From Symsagittifera roscoffensis (taxonomy: Eukaryota > Xenacoelomorpha > Acoela > Convolutidae), in NCBI RefSeq assembly GCF_963678635.1, contig NC_087068.1, positions 39,517,649 to 39,581,648 on the forward strand: 64,000 nt of DNA, given 5' to 3'. The notes below the pieces were generated by a model. That model was not told the DNA's origin, ran no database searches, and saw only the letters and a program-made list of their open reading frames with translations. A program made the translations under genes and the position numbers. Below are positions 13,201 through 25,200 of this stretch, piece after piece; position 1 is the stretch's first letter; every line of letters begins with the position of its first letter.

Positions 13201-16200
13201 TCTGGGGTGCTTTGTGATGGTGATTGAGGTATTTCAAAATGAACTCAGGGAGTTTGAAAATTTCGATTTCGTCGAGGATGTATAATTTGTCTATTTATTT
13301 CTGTTGTGTTTTGGTTCTGACTAACGTGTCGTATTCTACTTAGTTCTTGTGGTAGTGTTGGGTATAGGTTATATGTTGGTTCACTTAGGGGTGCTTGTCG
13401 TTGAATTGGTTCTAGTGGTTCAGATAAACGAGCGTGTCGTTCTTCAAAAGTGTATGGATTATCTTGAAAAGAAATTCGTGTAGATGTTTGAGGGTTTTGA
13501 GTGGTTGAAAGTGTTGTTGGGTTATCTTGGGATGATGTCGGTGAAGACTGACTTTGTGACTGTTGGGTAGCAATTTTTGATAGGTTTTTGATTTATTACT
13601 TTAGTGAGAAAGTTTGTGTTTATTATAATATTCTTCCAAAAAAAGAATTAGAAGGATTGTTGCTAGGGCAAATGTGAGGATTGCTTTCTTTATACATTTA
13701 CATATGGTCAAAATGAGGGATGATAAAAATGTTATGAAATTTACAAACAATAAAAAAATATCAGTTCTACTGAAAATTGTTCGTATCATTTAGACAAGTT
13801 ATATGAATCGTACCTGTGGATATAATCAAGGGTTTTGGAAAGTTGGAGAAATAGTTCGAATATAGTGTAGAAAATTAAAAAAATGTTACAAAAAATGATT
13901 AAGATTATTAGAAAAGATTCAAGTATATCAAAAAGAAATATTATAAAAGTTTCAAATATCGTAAAAAATTGTTTGAGGTTTATGAAAATTTTAGTGACTG
14001 TTTGATAGAAGAGCATTTAAGAAATGACTTCTTGGTCGAATATTTTTTGTTGTTTGGGGCGATTTTCAAGTGTGGTCGGATTATTTATTAGTTTTTTGAC
14101 AAGTGGGTTGAGTTTTGTAAAAAATTGTTGGGGGCAATTTTCATGGTGATCGGGAGGTCGTCTTTTTCTTTATTTTTGTTTGTCAAATGATCCGGTGTAT
14201 GGTGAGATTTTTGTACTTTAGGCTAATTAAAATGTTCATTTTTGTACTTTAGGCTAAGTTAACATATTTGTTTGGGGGGTATTTGTGGTCTGAGTTGGGG
14301 AAATATTGTTGATCTTTGGGTTATTAGATAAGGGAGGGGTATGGGATTATGGTGATATTTATTTTAGTTGTCAAGTTGGAGTGGTTTGCTTATTTTTGAC
14401 CTGGAGGTCGTAAAGTTTTAGTTATAGATATGCCTGGAGTTTTATATGATTCGTCCAATTGATCTTAGTTTGAGTTAGAGAAAGTGACGGATTGGATGAA
14501 TCCTATTGGTCTAATGTGAACTAGAATTATTGCGTGTTTGTCAGCATGTTATTTTGAAAAATGGAAATTGAAAATGTTTCAAGACTGTGAAGTATAAAGT
14601 TAAAATTGCTTTTGAAATTCCACTTTCCTTAATATTTTAGATTGGGGGATGAATATTTTGTAATCTTTACGTGGTTGATTTCGAAGTCGTGTTGATTTTC
14701 TATGTTCTGATTTGTCGATTTGTTCTTGGGTTATGATTTGTTCGGTCATTTTTCTATTTTTTCTTTGTTTTGGGGATGTTTTATGGTCTAAGTTTTTTGT
14801 ATTGTTTTTGGTGGCGGTTGATTTTGTGTTTTGATTTTCGGTGGGATTATCATTTTGTTCTGTGTTTTTCGGATGTGGGTCATTTTGAATAATTTTTAAA
14901 CCTGTGAAAGAATATAATTGAGTTAATTCGCGGAGTGCGTATTCTTTTGGGTAATAAGGTAATAGGTTGTTTCGGTGCTGAACGATTTCTTTTTTGTCTG
15001 AGTCGGTAATTTTATATGTGACATCAGTGGGTCTTGCAATTATTTGGTATGGTCCTTTACGAAGGGGTTGTAATTTTTTAGAAATTCCTTTTTGAGTAGT
15101 GAAATTAGGTATTAAAACAAATGTTCCAATTTTTAAATCGGAGGCTGGTTTAAAACGTGAATTTATTTGTTCATTAATGTTTTGTCTTTGTAATAACTTT
15201 TTTGTTACTTTTTGATAAATTTCATTGTGTTTTTTATCTCTATTTAGAATCCATTCGGTGTGTGTACCGGAGGCTAATTTAAGAATTTGGGGGTGATGAA
15301 AATGATCTTCATCGTGTGTATGTAAAGGTAGGTTATAACAAATTGAGTCTTTATCTGGTTTACAATAACCTTGTGCGTTTTCATGAGAATTTGCTGTAAA
15401 CATTATTGGTTTGCGTGGCTTTTGGTTAAAAACCATTTCATATGGTGACATTCCTAGAGTTGTTGTGATTTGTGAATTATATGCTAAGGGAAATAATTTT
15501 ACATCTGCTGACCATTCGGTATATCTTGTATCATTTCCGTTGATGATACATCTAAGATATTCTTGTAATGAACGGTTCATACCTTCGACTAAGCCGTTTG
15601 TCCAAGGTGCATGAGATGTACGTGGTTTGTGTTTAATGTTATATAAAAGACATAGTGTGATAATTTCATTATTTATGAATTCTGTACCGTTGTCTGTGAC
15701 TAAAATTTCTGGTAGTCCAAATTTTGCTATCCAGTGTTCATAAAGCGTTGTATACGCATAATAAGCGTTACAATGTGGTACTGGGTTAAGTGCTACATAA
15801 TGTGTGAATGCGTCAACAATTACCATAATATAGGAATTTCCTTCTGATGAGGGTGAAATTGGGCCTTTAGTATCAAATGAGATACGATGATTAAAGTACA
15901 AGCTTTGTCCTTTAAAATCTTGTTTTTGTGCTATTTGTTTTTGATTTGGGTAAGGTTTATTTAGTTGACATATTATACAATCATTGCATAGTACTTTTAT
16001 CCAAATTGGTGCATTTGGGAAGTAAAAGTTTTGTATAAAGTTTGAATATGTTTTTTCTGATCCAGAGTGTCCTTTAATATTTTGTGTATGTGAAATATTA
16101 AAAGCTATGAGAATCATACTTAAAGGGAGACAGGGGACTGTAGATTCATTTAAGTTATACTCTAAAAGGTCTGTAGTTTCATTAATTGTTGTGTTATTAA

Positions 16201-19200
16201 ATTTGCGAAAGTATCGGAGGAGTGTTTTGTTGCCTAGAATGGTTGAATCTGCCTTGATAGGTTTAGTTTTATATTTGTGCCATGATTTTAGTTGTCGAAT
16301 TATTGGGTCAAGATTTTGATATTGTTTTAGTGTTGAAATTGTAATTGTTTCTGTTGGAGGGAGAAAAATGTTTTCAATTTCGAATTTAGATAAGGGTATT
16401 GTATCAAGTGGGTCGTGGAGGTCAAAAACTTGATTTATTGTGTATTTTGAATCGTTTGTTTGTGGTCCTGATAAATTTTTTTTTATCAGTTAAATTTTCT
16501 TTTTCAATTAGTGGAAAATGGTCTTTCTTAGGTGGGTGTTGTTTTGTTCGTTTTTGTTGGGTGTTATTTTTTATCCATTGAGAATATGGGATTGGTTTAA
16601 AAGTTGATGTTCCAAGTAGATCAACTTCATAGTGATTATTTTGACAATCTAAATAAAGTGGGAAATGTTGTAAACTATTTATTTGTGATTGTTCAACGTC
16701 AGTTTTTACTGCATATTTGCATTCCAATCGGGGTGATGTTTCGTTTTCTGCAAGGTAGAATTTTATGTTTTTGGGTATTTCAACTGTTGGTTTTCGTGTA
16801 AGTAATTCAGGTGGTGTATTTCGACTTAAGGTGTCTGGTAACGCAAGATTTTTTCCTGCAGTCCAAACTATATGTAAGTTTGGAAATTTCATTAGAATTA
16901 GTTGAAATCTGTAAACTCGGTGGTTTGGATTAGATTTTTGTGTAAAAAGAAAGATGATTGGTTTATGGTCTGTGAAAAGAACTGTGGGATGTTTTGATCC
17001 AAGTATCAGAAATTCATATTCTGTCAGTGTATATATTATGGCTGTACATTCTCTCATTAGAGTTGAGAGTCGTAGCTCTGCTTGAGTGAATAATCGAGAA
17101 TTTGCTGATATGAGGTTCATTTTATTTGTACCATTATGTGATTGTAATAGTGCTGCACCGATGCCAAAGTTCGAAGCATCGCACATTGCATAAAATGGTT
17201 GATTAGGGTCTGGAATTGTGTTTGAAATTTGTTCAGTTAAAAGTTTCTTTATTTCTTCAAATCGTGCTTGATGTTCTGTGTTCCATTCAAAATTATTTTG
17301 TTGTCTAAGGATGTTATAAAATGGTCGTAGATATAATTGCATTTTATAAACGTATTTGCTTAAAAAATTTAACATTCCAAGGAATTCTTGGATTTTCTTT
17401 TTATTTGTTGGTGGTTGAAGTTTTTGAATAGCGTCAATGCGTGATTTCAGTGGAGTGATTGTTTTTCTTTCTATATTATGTCCTAAGAATTTAACTCTTG
17501 TCAGAAAGAAGTGTGATTTATCGGGAGCGGCCTTCAGATTTTCGTTCTGAAGTATTTGGTGATATTTTTCTAAAACATTGAACATTTCTTCTTTTGTTTG
17601 TGATTGCATAAAAACATCGTCTAAATAGGTGATTGCGTTTTTCTTGAGTATTAGTGGTCTAAAAATTTTGCTCATAAAAGCTGAAAATGCTGCTGGTCCT
17701 ATGGATATTCCATAGAATAAGCGGTTGAATTCATATTGTTGGTTTCCAATAACAAATTGTGTTAAACGTCGTGATTGTTCATCTAGTGGCATTTGATTGT
17801 ATGCACTATTCATATCGGCGGTTGTAAAGTATTTGCCGTTTATTTTTGTTAAAATAACTTGTATTGGTTCAATAGGCCAATTACATTTTGATTCATCTAT
17901 GAGTGAATTGAGGTATCTAGCGTCGAGAACAATTTTTAATGATTCTCCTTTAGCTAGAATGATAACGGGGTTGATAAATGTGTTGCCTTTTGGTTGTTCT
18001 TCTTTATTAACTGGTGATATAATGTTGTATTGTTCTAAAATATCGAGTAATCTGTTCACTTTATCATGTAAGTGAATTGGTACTTTACTTGCTCTCTGTT
18101 TTTTGAAAACTGCGTCTGGTTTTAACGGGAGATGTAGTGATGAACTGATTTTGCCAACATCAAATTTGGATGTTGCATAGACTGATGAATATTTAATTAG
18201 CTGTTTGGCTAACTTTTCGAATTCGTCTTGTGTTATTTGTGAATGTTGGAAATTAAACTTTGTTAAAAATTTCTGTTGATCTTCTGTGTAGTTACCTATG
18301 TTGAATGTAGGTTTGAATTATGGGGTTTTTGTGAAATAATCCGTATTTCTGTTTTCATTACTTATTATGTTATTTATAGATAATTCTTCATTAAGAATTG
18401 TGGATTGACAAATATCTAATAATTGAAGTATATTATTTACGCGATAGGCTTTTTCGTGTATTGGTGATATTGTAGCGTTGGTTTCGCAATAGCCTAAAAG
18501 TCCTAAAGGTAATGTTACCTGGTAAGGTGTGTTGTTATAGACATGTAAGGAAATAATGTCTGAATTCGAGTTTTTCAAATATTTTATTGAAGAGATTGTG
18601 ATTTTGAAAAATTTATGAATAGGTTTGAATTCAAAATCTGACATAAAAAATTTTTGTTTGTTTTGTTCTTTATCATATTGGTGAACTTGTTTAATTGAAA
18701 AATTATAGATGTTTCCTGATAGTGGTTTCAAGTGTTTTCTTTGTTGGTTAAATATCGGGTAAAATTTTGAAAAGAATGGTGGTTGTTTATTTAATCTTTG
18801 AAAAAATGTTAAGGATGTGTCTTTTGTTTTTGTATATTTATCTTTGATTAATATTTTACTATTTAAGATGTTAATTGTTGGTATATACTTTGAAATAAAT
18901 GGTATTCCAATGATATTATGTTTAATATCAGTGATATGGAATATTTGTTTAAATGGCTTATTTAAAATTTTGCTTTGCTCCATTGTTCTGGTGGGGAGGA
19001 GAAATAATTGGATTTTTCCGTAGTTTATCAATGTTGATCCTTGTGCTGTTGCTAACTTACTGGAGGTTTCAAGAGGTGTTAGCTTTGGGTGTAAAGTTTT
19101 TATTTCATTCCATGTGGGGATGTTTATTATGTTTGATTCTGCTCCTGAATCAATTAAAAAATCAATTTCAAGATCTGGTGGTTGAAATTCTTTATTTCTT

Positions 19201-22200
19201 GGACTTTCTAAGAGAAATGGTATTGTCCAAATTTTTTCTTTTGGTTGTTCTTTTTGTATATTTTGATAGATGTGGTTTGTGTTTAAGCATTTTGTGTTAT
19301 TATTTGCAGAGGGTTGATTTGTAGTGTTAATTTTATTTGTTTCTTGTGTCGTTGGAGTGGAATGTGTAGGTTTAGTGTAATAATTTTGAAGAAATTCTGT
19401 TTGATTTTCATATATGTGTGATCAAAAAGGTTGTTCATATATTACAGATTCATAGTCATTTTCGACTTTGATCATATTGATGGAAAGAGTGTTTTCAGTG
19501 TCGCTTTCTGAATCTGATGATGCACAGTTTATTTGATTGAGTTGTAACGTATCAGTTACTGTATCATCAATACCTGGAGGGTCTGATGTTGTTTCTGGGT
19601 TAGACTGTACTTGATTGATTTGTCTTTGATGTTTAGGTGTACTACTTCTGTGGCGATTATTAGAATTATTATAGTGATTATTATTCCGGTGTGGTGATTG
19701 GGAATAATTTCTATAACGATTATTATAACTTGAGTGTCGATTTTGTGAATTATTTCGCGATCTATTTTGATAATTGCTGTTTGGTCTGTTATATGAGTTA
19801 TTTCTTGATCGGTTGTTTTGATAATATTGATTTCGATTGTTTGAATAACTTCTATTTCGATTATTGGAATAATTTCTATTTCTATTATATGATGAGTTTC
19901 GTGATTGATTGTTTGGATAGTATCTGTTTCTTGGTTGTGAATTAGATCTAGAAGCAAACTGTGTTGTGTTTGAATTTGATCTGGAGTAGTTATTTCGACT
20001 ATTTGGTCTATTGTAGTAATATTGTGACGAATTTTGTGTATTTCTTCGTTCTGGCGATCTTCCTCTATAACTTGAGTTATATGGGGATTGATTTCTTGTA
20101 TAACTTGTATTGTTCGGAAGTGGTTTTCCGGAACTATTGTTGCTGTATACATTTTTGTTTGGTAGATTTTGATCTTTCTTCATATATTGATAGAATGACT
20201 TATTTGGTTCTTTGTATTTTTGAGGTTTATTTTGACTATCTTGCTGTTTTTGTCTACATTCAGAAATACTATGTCCGTATCGTCGGCAATAATTACACCA
20301 TTTTTTGAAAGATGGTTTGCCTTTAAAGTTTGGGTTCTTTTCGTAAATATTGAGTATTTCAGTGATTTTTTCAACGAGGTCTGTGTCTGATTCCTGTATA
20401 TTATTAATATTAGTGGGAGTCGTTTCAATTCTGTTAACGTATTGTAATTTCAGATTTTCCGTTTCTTCTAGTTTCATCGTGATTTCTGCTTGTTCTAATT
20501 TGTCTACTAGTTTTCGAAAATCTAAATCGGGTTCTCGAATTGAAGAAGGATGAGATGCTCTCTTTTTTATTGCTATTTTTCTTAATTGTGGTGTTAAGGT
20601 CATCATTAAGATTTCTGTCATCTTTGTATTTTTATAGTCGTGTGTATTTAGTGAATATGCTTTTCGAACTAGTGTTTCGATTCGTACTGCTAATTGCTTG
20701 ATGGTTTCGTTTGGTAATCTGCGAATTTCATTACATAAAACTCTTTGTTGTTGTTTGTTTCTTTCGGAGTCAAACATTTTGAAAATTCCTGTGTAAACCT
20801 TTTCCAATTTGATTTTATTTCTGGAGGTAATACTGAAAACCATTTTTGGGCTGCGCCATCTAAGGTTGTTTGTATTAACGCTGTGCGTCGATGTATCCAG
20901 TTTTGATGTAGTGGCGTATTAATTGGTTCAGGTCCAATGTTTAAAATCAAGTTTGCTGTTACTGCATTTAAATAATCTTCTACAGAGTATTCAGGGTCTG
21001 TTCCTGTGAAAACCATTAAAGGTTTGTTTGATGTTATTGATGATCCACCCATAAGGTATGGATTCATTGTCATTTGTAATGATTCTGCTGCATTTGGCAT
21101 TTGAGAAAAATTTGAAAGTTGGTTTCTTGTTATTTCATGTTGTTGAAGATAATATGGGAGTGGTATTTCATTTTGCATTTGTGTTGGTTGATACGAGTGT
21201 GCAATCATTGGATTTTGTTGTTGAATTGGTTGAAAAGATTGTATATTAATTGGATTTTGTTGCTGAATTGGTTGTTGATGTTGTGTATCTATCGGTTGTG
21301 GAGAAAAAATTCTATGATTTGTGTGTGGTTTCTGTGCTCCTTGTCCACGATATTCTTGAGTATATGGTGCAAATATATCTGGTTGTAAGAAATCATCATC
21401 TGAGGATAAATAATCCATTTGATAAGATGTCTGTTTTTTATTTTTATTTTGTTGAAAAAATGGGTAATTTTCACTGCGATCCTGTGGAGGATTTGTTTGG
21501 AAATTTACTGAATTAGATTGGGCCATTGGGTTATCCCAATTTCGAGATCTTGTATATTGGTTAAAATTTCTTCGTGGTTGATAATTTGTTTTTGATGGAT
21601 GTGTATAATTATAATTATGGTCTGCAAAGTTGTTTCTAGTGAATGTTTTGCGTGTTTTTGGTGGTATTGTCATGGGTCTGTATGTTTGGTAATCCATGTG
21701 TGAATATTTAGGGGCAACCGAATGTTTAACGGTTGATTGTAAGGTTACCTGTGTTTGTGAAGGATTTGTGTTTCTTGGTGTTGTTAAGTTTGGACGTATT
21801 GGTGAAATACTTTGTTGTGTAGTTGTTGTGTGTACAATTTCTTCATTTATGAAGTGTGATGGTGTCTGGATATCTTGTTGAGTAAGATTCCTAGTTCCAT
21901 TGAGGTTTTCATTGTGTATGACTGTAGAGTTTAAACTATTATTTTGTGTATCGGGCAAAAATGTATTATAGTTTAATGGTGTTGCATCAATGGTTAATGG
22001 TATTACTTTTACATAATCTCTTATGTAAGATATCGTACTTATTGCTTGACTTGAGATTGATTGTGGGAAGCTTATAAATGCGGGATGAGACCATTCGGGG
22101 TCCCAAACATAGTCTGATTGTTCTGTGATAGCGGTATCATCGTTCGAGTTTTGTGGTCTAAAATTTTTTCTTGCTTGTGCAATTAAATCAATATTGTGTG

Positions 22201-25200
22201 TGAAATAATCTATTATGAACCATGCCAAAATTTTTTGTAGATCGTGTTTTGTATGTTGTGAAACTTCGTCTTTCGTGAAATTTTCTTTAATGATGTTTAA
22301 ATAACTAGAGAGTAGTGTGATCTCATGTCGTACTCTTATATGTTTAGATGTTTCTGTCGGTGAGACATTTGTTATTGGGATTTCATTTTCTAATATCGAG
22401 ATATAACTATATATTATTGCGAAAACTTCATTGGTGAATATGGAGTTTGCTCTTTGTGAGTTATGATATTGGATGCTTTTTATATATTCTGAAAATACTT
22501 TTGAAAATTCTAAATCAAGATCGTCTGTTTGAATTATATATTTACTATGATTATGGTTTGGTGAGGTGAATTCTATGGAGTAGATTCCATACTGTTGTGT
22601 TAAGTTACGTATATCTTTTAGATAGTGATCTATGATTTGTCTTTTGATTTTTACATCTGGGAACTCTGTTTTACATGGACTGATTCCGGGTTCAAATAAA
22701 TTTAAGAGTAAATTTTTGCAAAATATATGCTGTCCTCTATCAGTGGTTGCATCTACTATAAAAGGGAAGATTTCATCATCATCTGGGGTTTCGTCACCTG
22801 GGGTGTGCGTTGAGCTCATTTTTTCGTTCGATGACTGTTAATATGTAATTATTAATGTGTCGAATTGGTTGATTCCAATTGTATAAATGTACTGGTTTGT
22901 GTTTATACTGCTTTTTTATTCTTCTTTTTCCTCTTTTTGATGAATTTGAAGTTGTTTCTGAGTCAGAGAAATATAATTGATCGTGAAGTGGGCAATTTTT
23001 ATCTATTGATTCTTTTAGTTTGTAAAGTTCGTCTAAACTGTTGGTTTCTGATTCTGAAAATGCGTTTCGGTTTTTTGAAAATCTTTTTCGTGTTATTTGT
23101 CTTTGTTTAGTTATTATTTTTCTTTTTAGTGTTTGTCGTTTTGTTCGAATGTATCCAACTGTTTGTGTATGAGGTGTGATTACAAGGTCGTATTTTTTGT
23201 TATCTATTTCACAATTGTGTAAAACGATTGTTTGTTTATTTCCTAGGTTTTTAAATGACATAAGGTTTAGGATGACGGATGCAAAAGGTTGTTAAGTGAA
23301 TTCTAATTGCTTAAACTGTTAGTCCTTACGATTTTTTGGTTAGCTTAACCTGGGTCTATTTGTTCAGGGTTGGAGAGAAAAGTATATCTATTCCGGAGAA
23401 TGATTTTTACTTTCTCGTGACTAGTATAAGCTAAGGTGTTAACTTACTTAATCTTACTTAGGGGTAGTGATTGTGTTCAAGGGTTGGAGAATAGTAAATC
23501 GATCCACAAGGTTCAGGTATAATTAGAACGCGAGTAGTTCGTTAGATACTATTTTAAACTTACTAAGTCTAAGATTTATCCTGGGTCTGGTAAGAGGGGG
23601 GAGTTAAGTGAAGGATGAATAACCGAAGTTCTTCACTGTTTATCCTAATTTGAATGATTAGTTTTGTTTAAAAATTTCTATTAGTCTTGGGTCTTTAGAA
23701 AGGGTTGGATAGCGAATCGACGTTTGAGGTCGTTAGACACTAGTTAAGTGGGTGGGGGAGAACAAAATTGTTCTTTTTGATCCAAGGATAGGCCTTGATG
23801 ATCAAGTTCGAAATTTAATTAACTAGAAAATGATTTAAGATCCAAGGATAAGCCTTGATGATCTGATTTTAAAATTAAGTGAATTTAAGTTTTAATAAAG
23901 ATTGAAATTTATTGTAAAGAAAAGATTTATTGTTTTGATGATATTAGTGAGCTTATGAATGCTGTTATGTTTTAGGTGATGAAGCTGGGGCAACAGAATG
24001 ATTTATGATTACTAACCATTTATTGTCATGCTACTAATTTTTATTTTTGTTTTACAATAAATATTTTTCAAACATGTTTTGTATATTACTGCAGAGTTTA
24101 GGAAAACGATCTGAGATCTTTTTATCAATCGTTATTGTATATTAATAATTTTGTTTAGCGCCTGAAATGATTTTGAAGATTAACTTCAAGGTTTTATGTT
24201 TGCAAATGAAAATCTAAATTCATTGCCAGTAGTATTCTAAATATAAAAGTTTGTTCTGGTTTTTGCTTAACTATCATATAACTATATGGCAAGTTTCTAC
24301 TTTGTCGTAAGTCGTCTCTGGTTCGAGGTCTTCTTCCAATTCCGGGTAGTTCTGTTATGGTTCGGAATATTGGCTTTGATCTATTGAGTCGTAGAGACAT
24401 TTCGATTAAATTATTGTCGTATAACATTTTGTAAATGTTTTTGTCTAATTTCTAATCTATTTTGGTTAATTCTAAGCTATTAAGGTCTTGTTCGAGACTT
24501 ATGGTCGCACCAGATGAGTTAGGACCGATGGGTATAACTCATAGAGTAATTTCGGATAGGGTACACCGTCTGCTCGTCACGCTATCTCATTTTCGGCCGG
24601 ATAGATTCGTGCAACTTCTTAGTCTAATACCGATCCTAATCTTACTCTTATACTATCTAGTCTCAGGTTGTTTAACTAGTCTCTGCTAGGCTCAATAGAT
24701 CTAGGGTATACTGGTTTATTGCGGCTGCTGAAGTGCTCGGGAGAGTTCAACTAATTTCTAAGTTAAATTCGAATCTCTCTGGTGCTGAAATTACAAGTAA
24801 TTTCAGCACTTACAAATAAGTGGGTTGTTAGTTATATGGATCATGATTGGTTAATATTAAATACTTTACATTGGTAAAATATCTAATTTATCCAATCATA
24901 AAATGTAGTTTAGATCAGGTTCCAATATAGAAAAAGAGATCGATCGAAATATTGTAGATATGTCGGTTGATACATGCTTGGTGTGTATTTTAGCCACTGG
25001 AAATGTGAACTCATTGTTCCGACTGAGCCGACAAACAATTCAGCCGCAAGGCGAAGAAGACACTGTCTGGATTGAATACGCGGGAGACGAATCACAGACC
25101 TTATCCCAGGACTCCTATTCTCTAACTGTCGAACTGTCAGATTTAGCGAACAATAGGAGGAGCTATGACGTAATCATATCCGTGGGAGATCCGGTGTTGC

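Larger units (their letters stand above)
6036..24924 (-). mobile_element. Env-bearing giant Ty3/gypsy-class LTR retroelement, copy 1, complete
   Basis: The element has 410-bp LTRs at both ends (TG...CA) and is flanked by ATAT at 6032-6035 and again at 24925-24928, a 4-bp target duplication. Reading the minus strand, the order is ORF0, gag, protease, RT, RNase H, integrase, ORF3, ORF4, ORF5, env, ORF6. Pol order (RT-RNase H before integrase) and the GPY-type integrase tail place it in the Ty3/gypsy (Metaviridae) class. At 18.9 kb it is far above the 5-9 kb usual for the class. It is an old endogenous copy with lesions: a gag frameshift (20777-20780), a UGA at the gag end (19422), a nonsense codon in the protease-RT linker (18318), a T-run insertion between RNase H and integrase (16476-16484) and a nonsense codon in ORF5 (13245). 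Env and ORF6 are open. It lies antisense in a host intron. Confidence 0.95.

Noticed and set aside
19691-20308. + strand Tyr/Phe-rich frames opposite the gag low-complexity tract
   Set aside because: They are shadows of the repetitive Asn/Arg/Ser/Tyr codons on the minus strand.
24470-24514. A tRNA gene next to the LTR, because of GTTCGAGAC ... CACCA on the + strand
   Set aside because: The T-stem does not pair and the spacing to CCA is one base short; it is better read as the primer-binding site complement.
24962-24993. Start codon-like ATGTCGG just before exon 3 as a gene start
   Set aside because: A splice acceptor at 24993 and the phase match with exon 2 explain the exon better.
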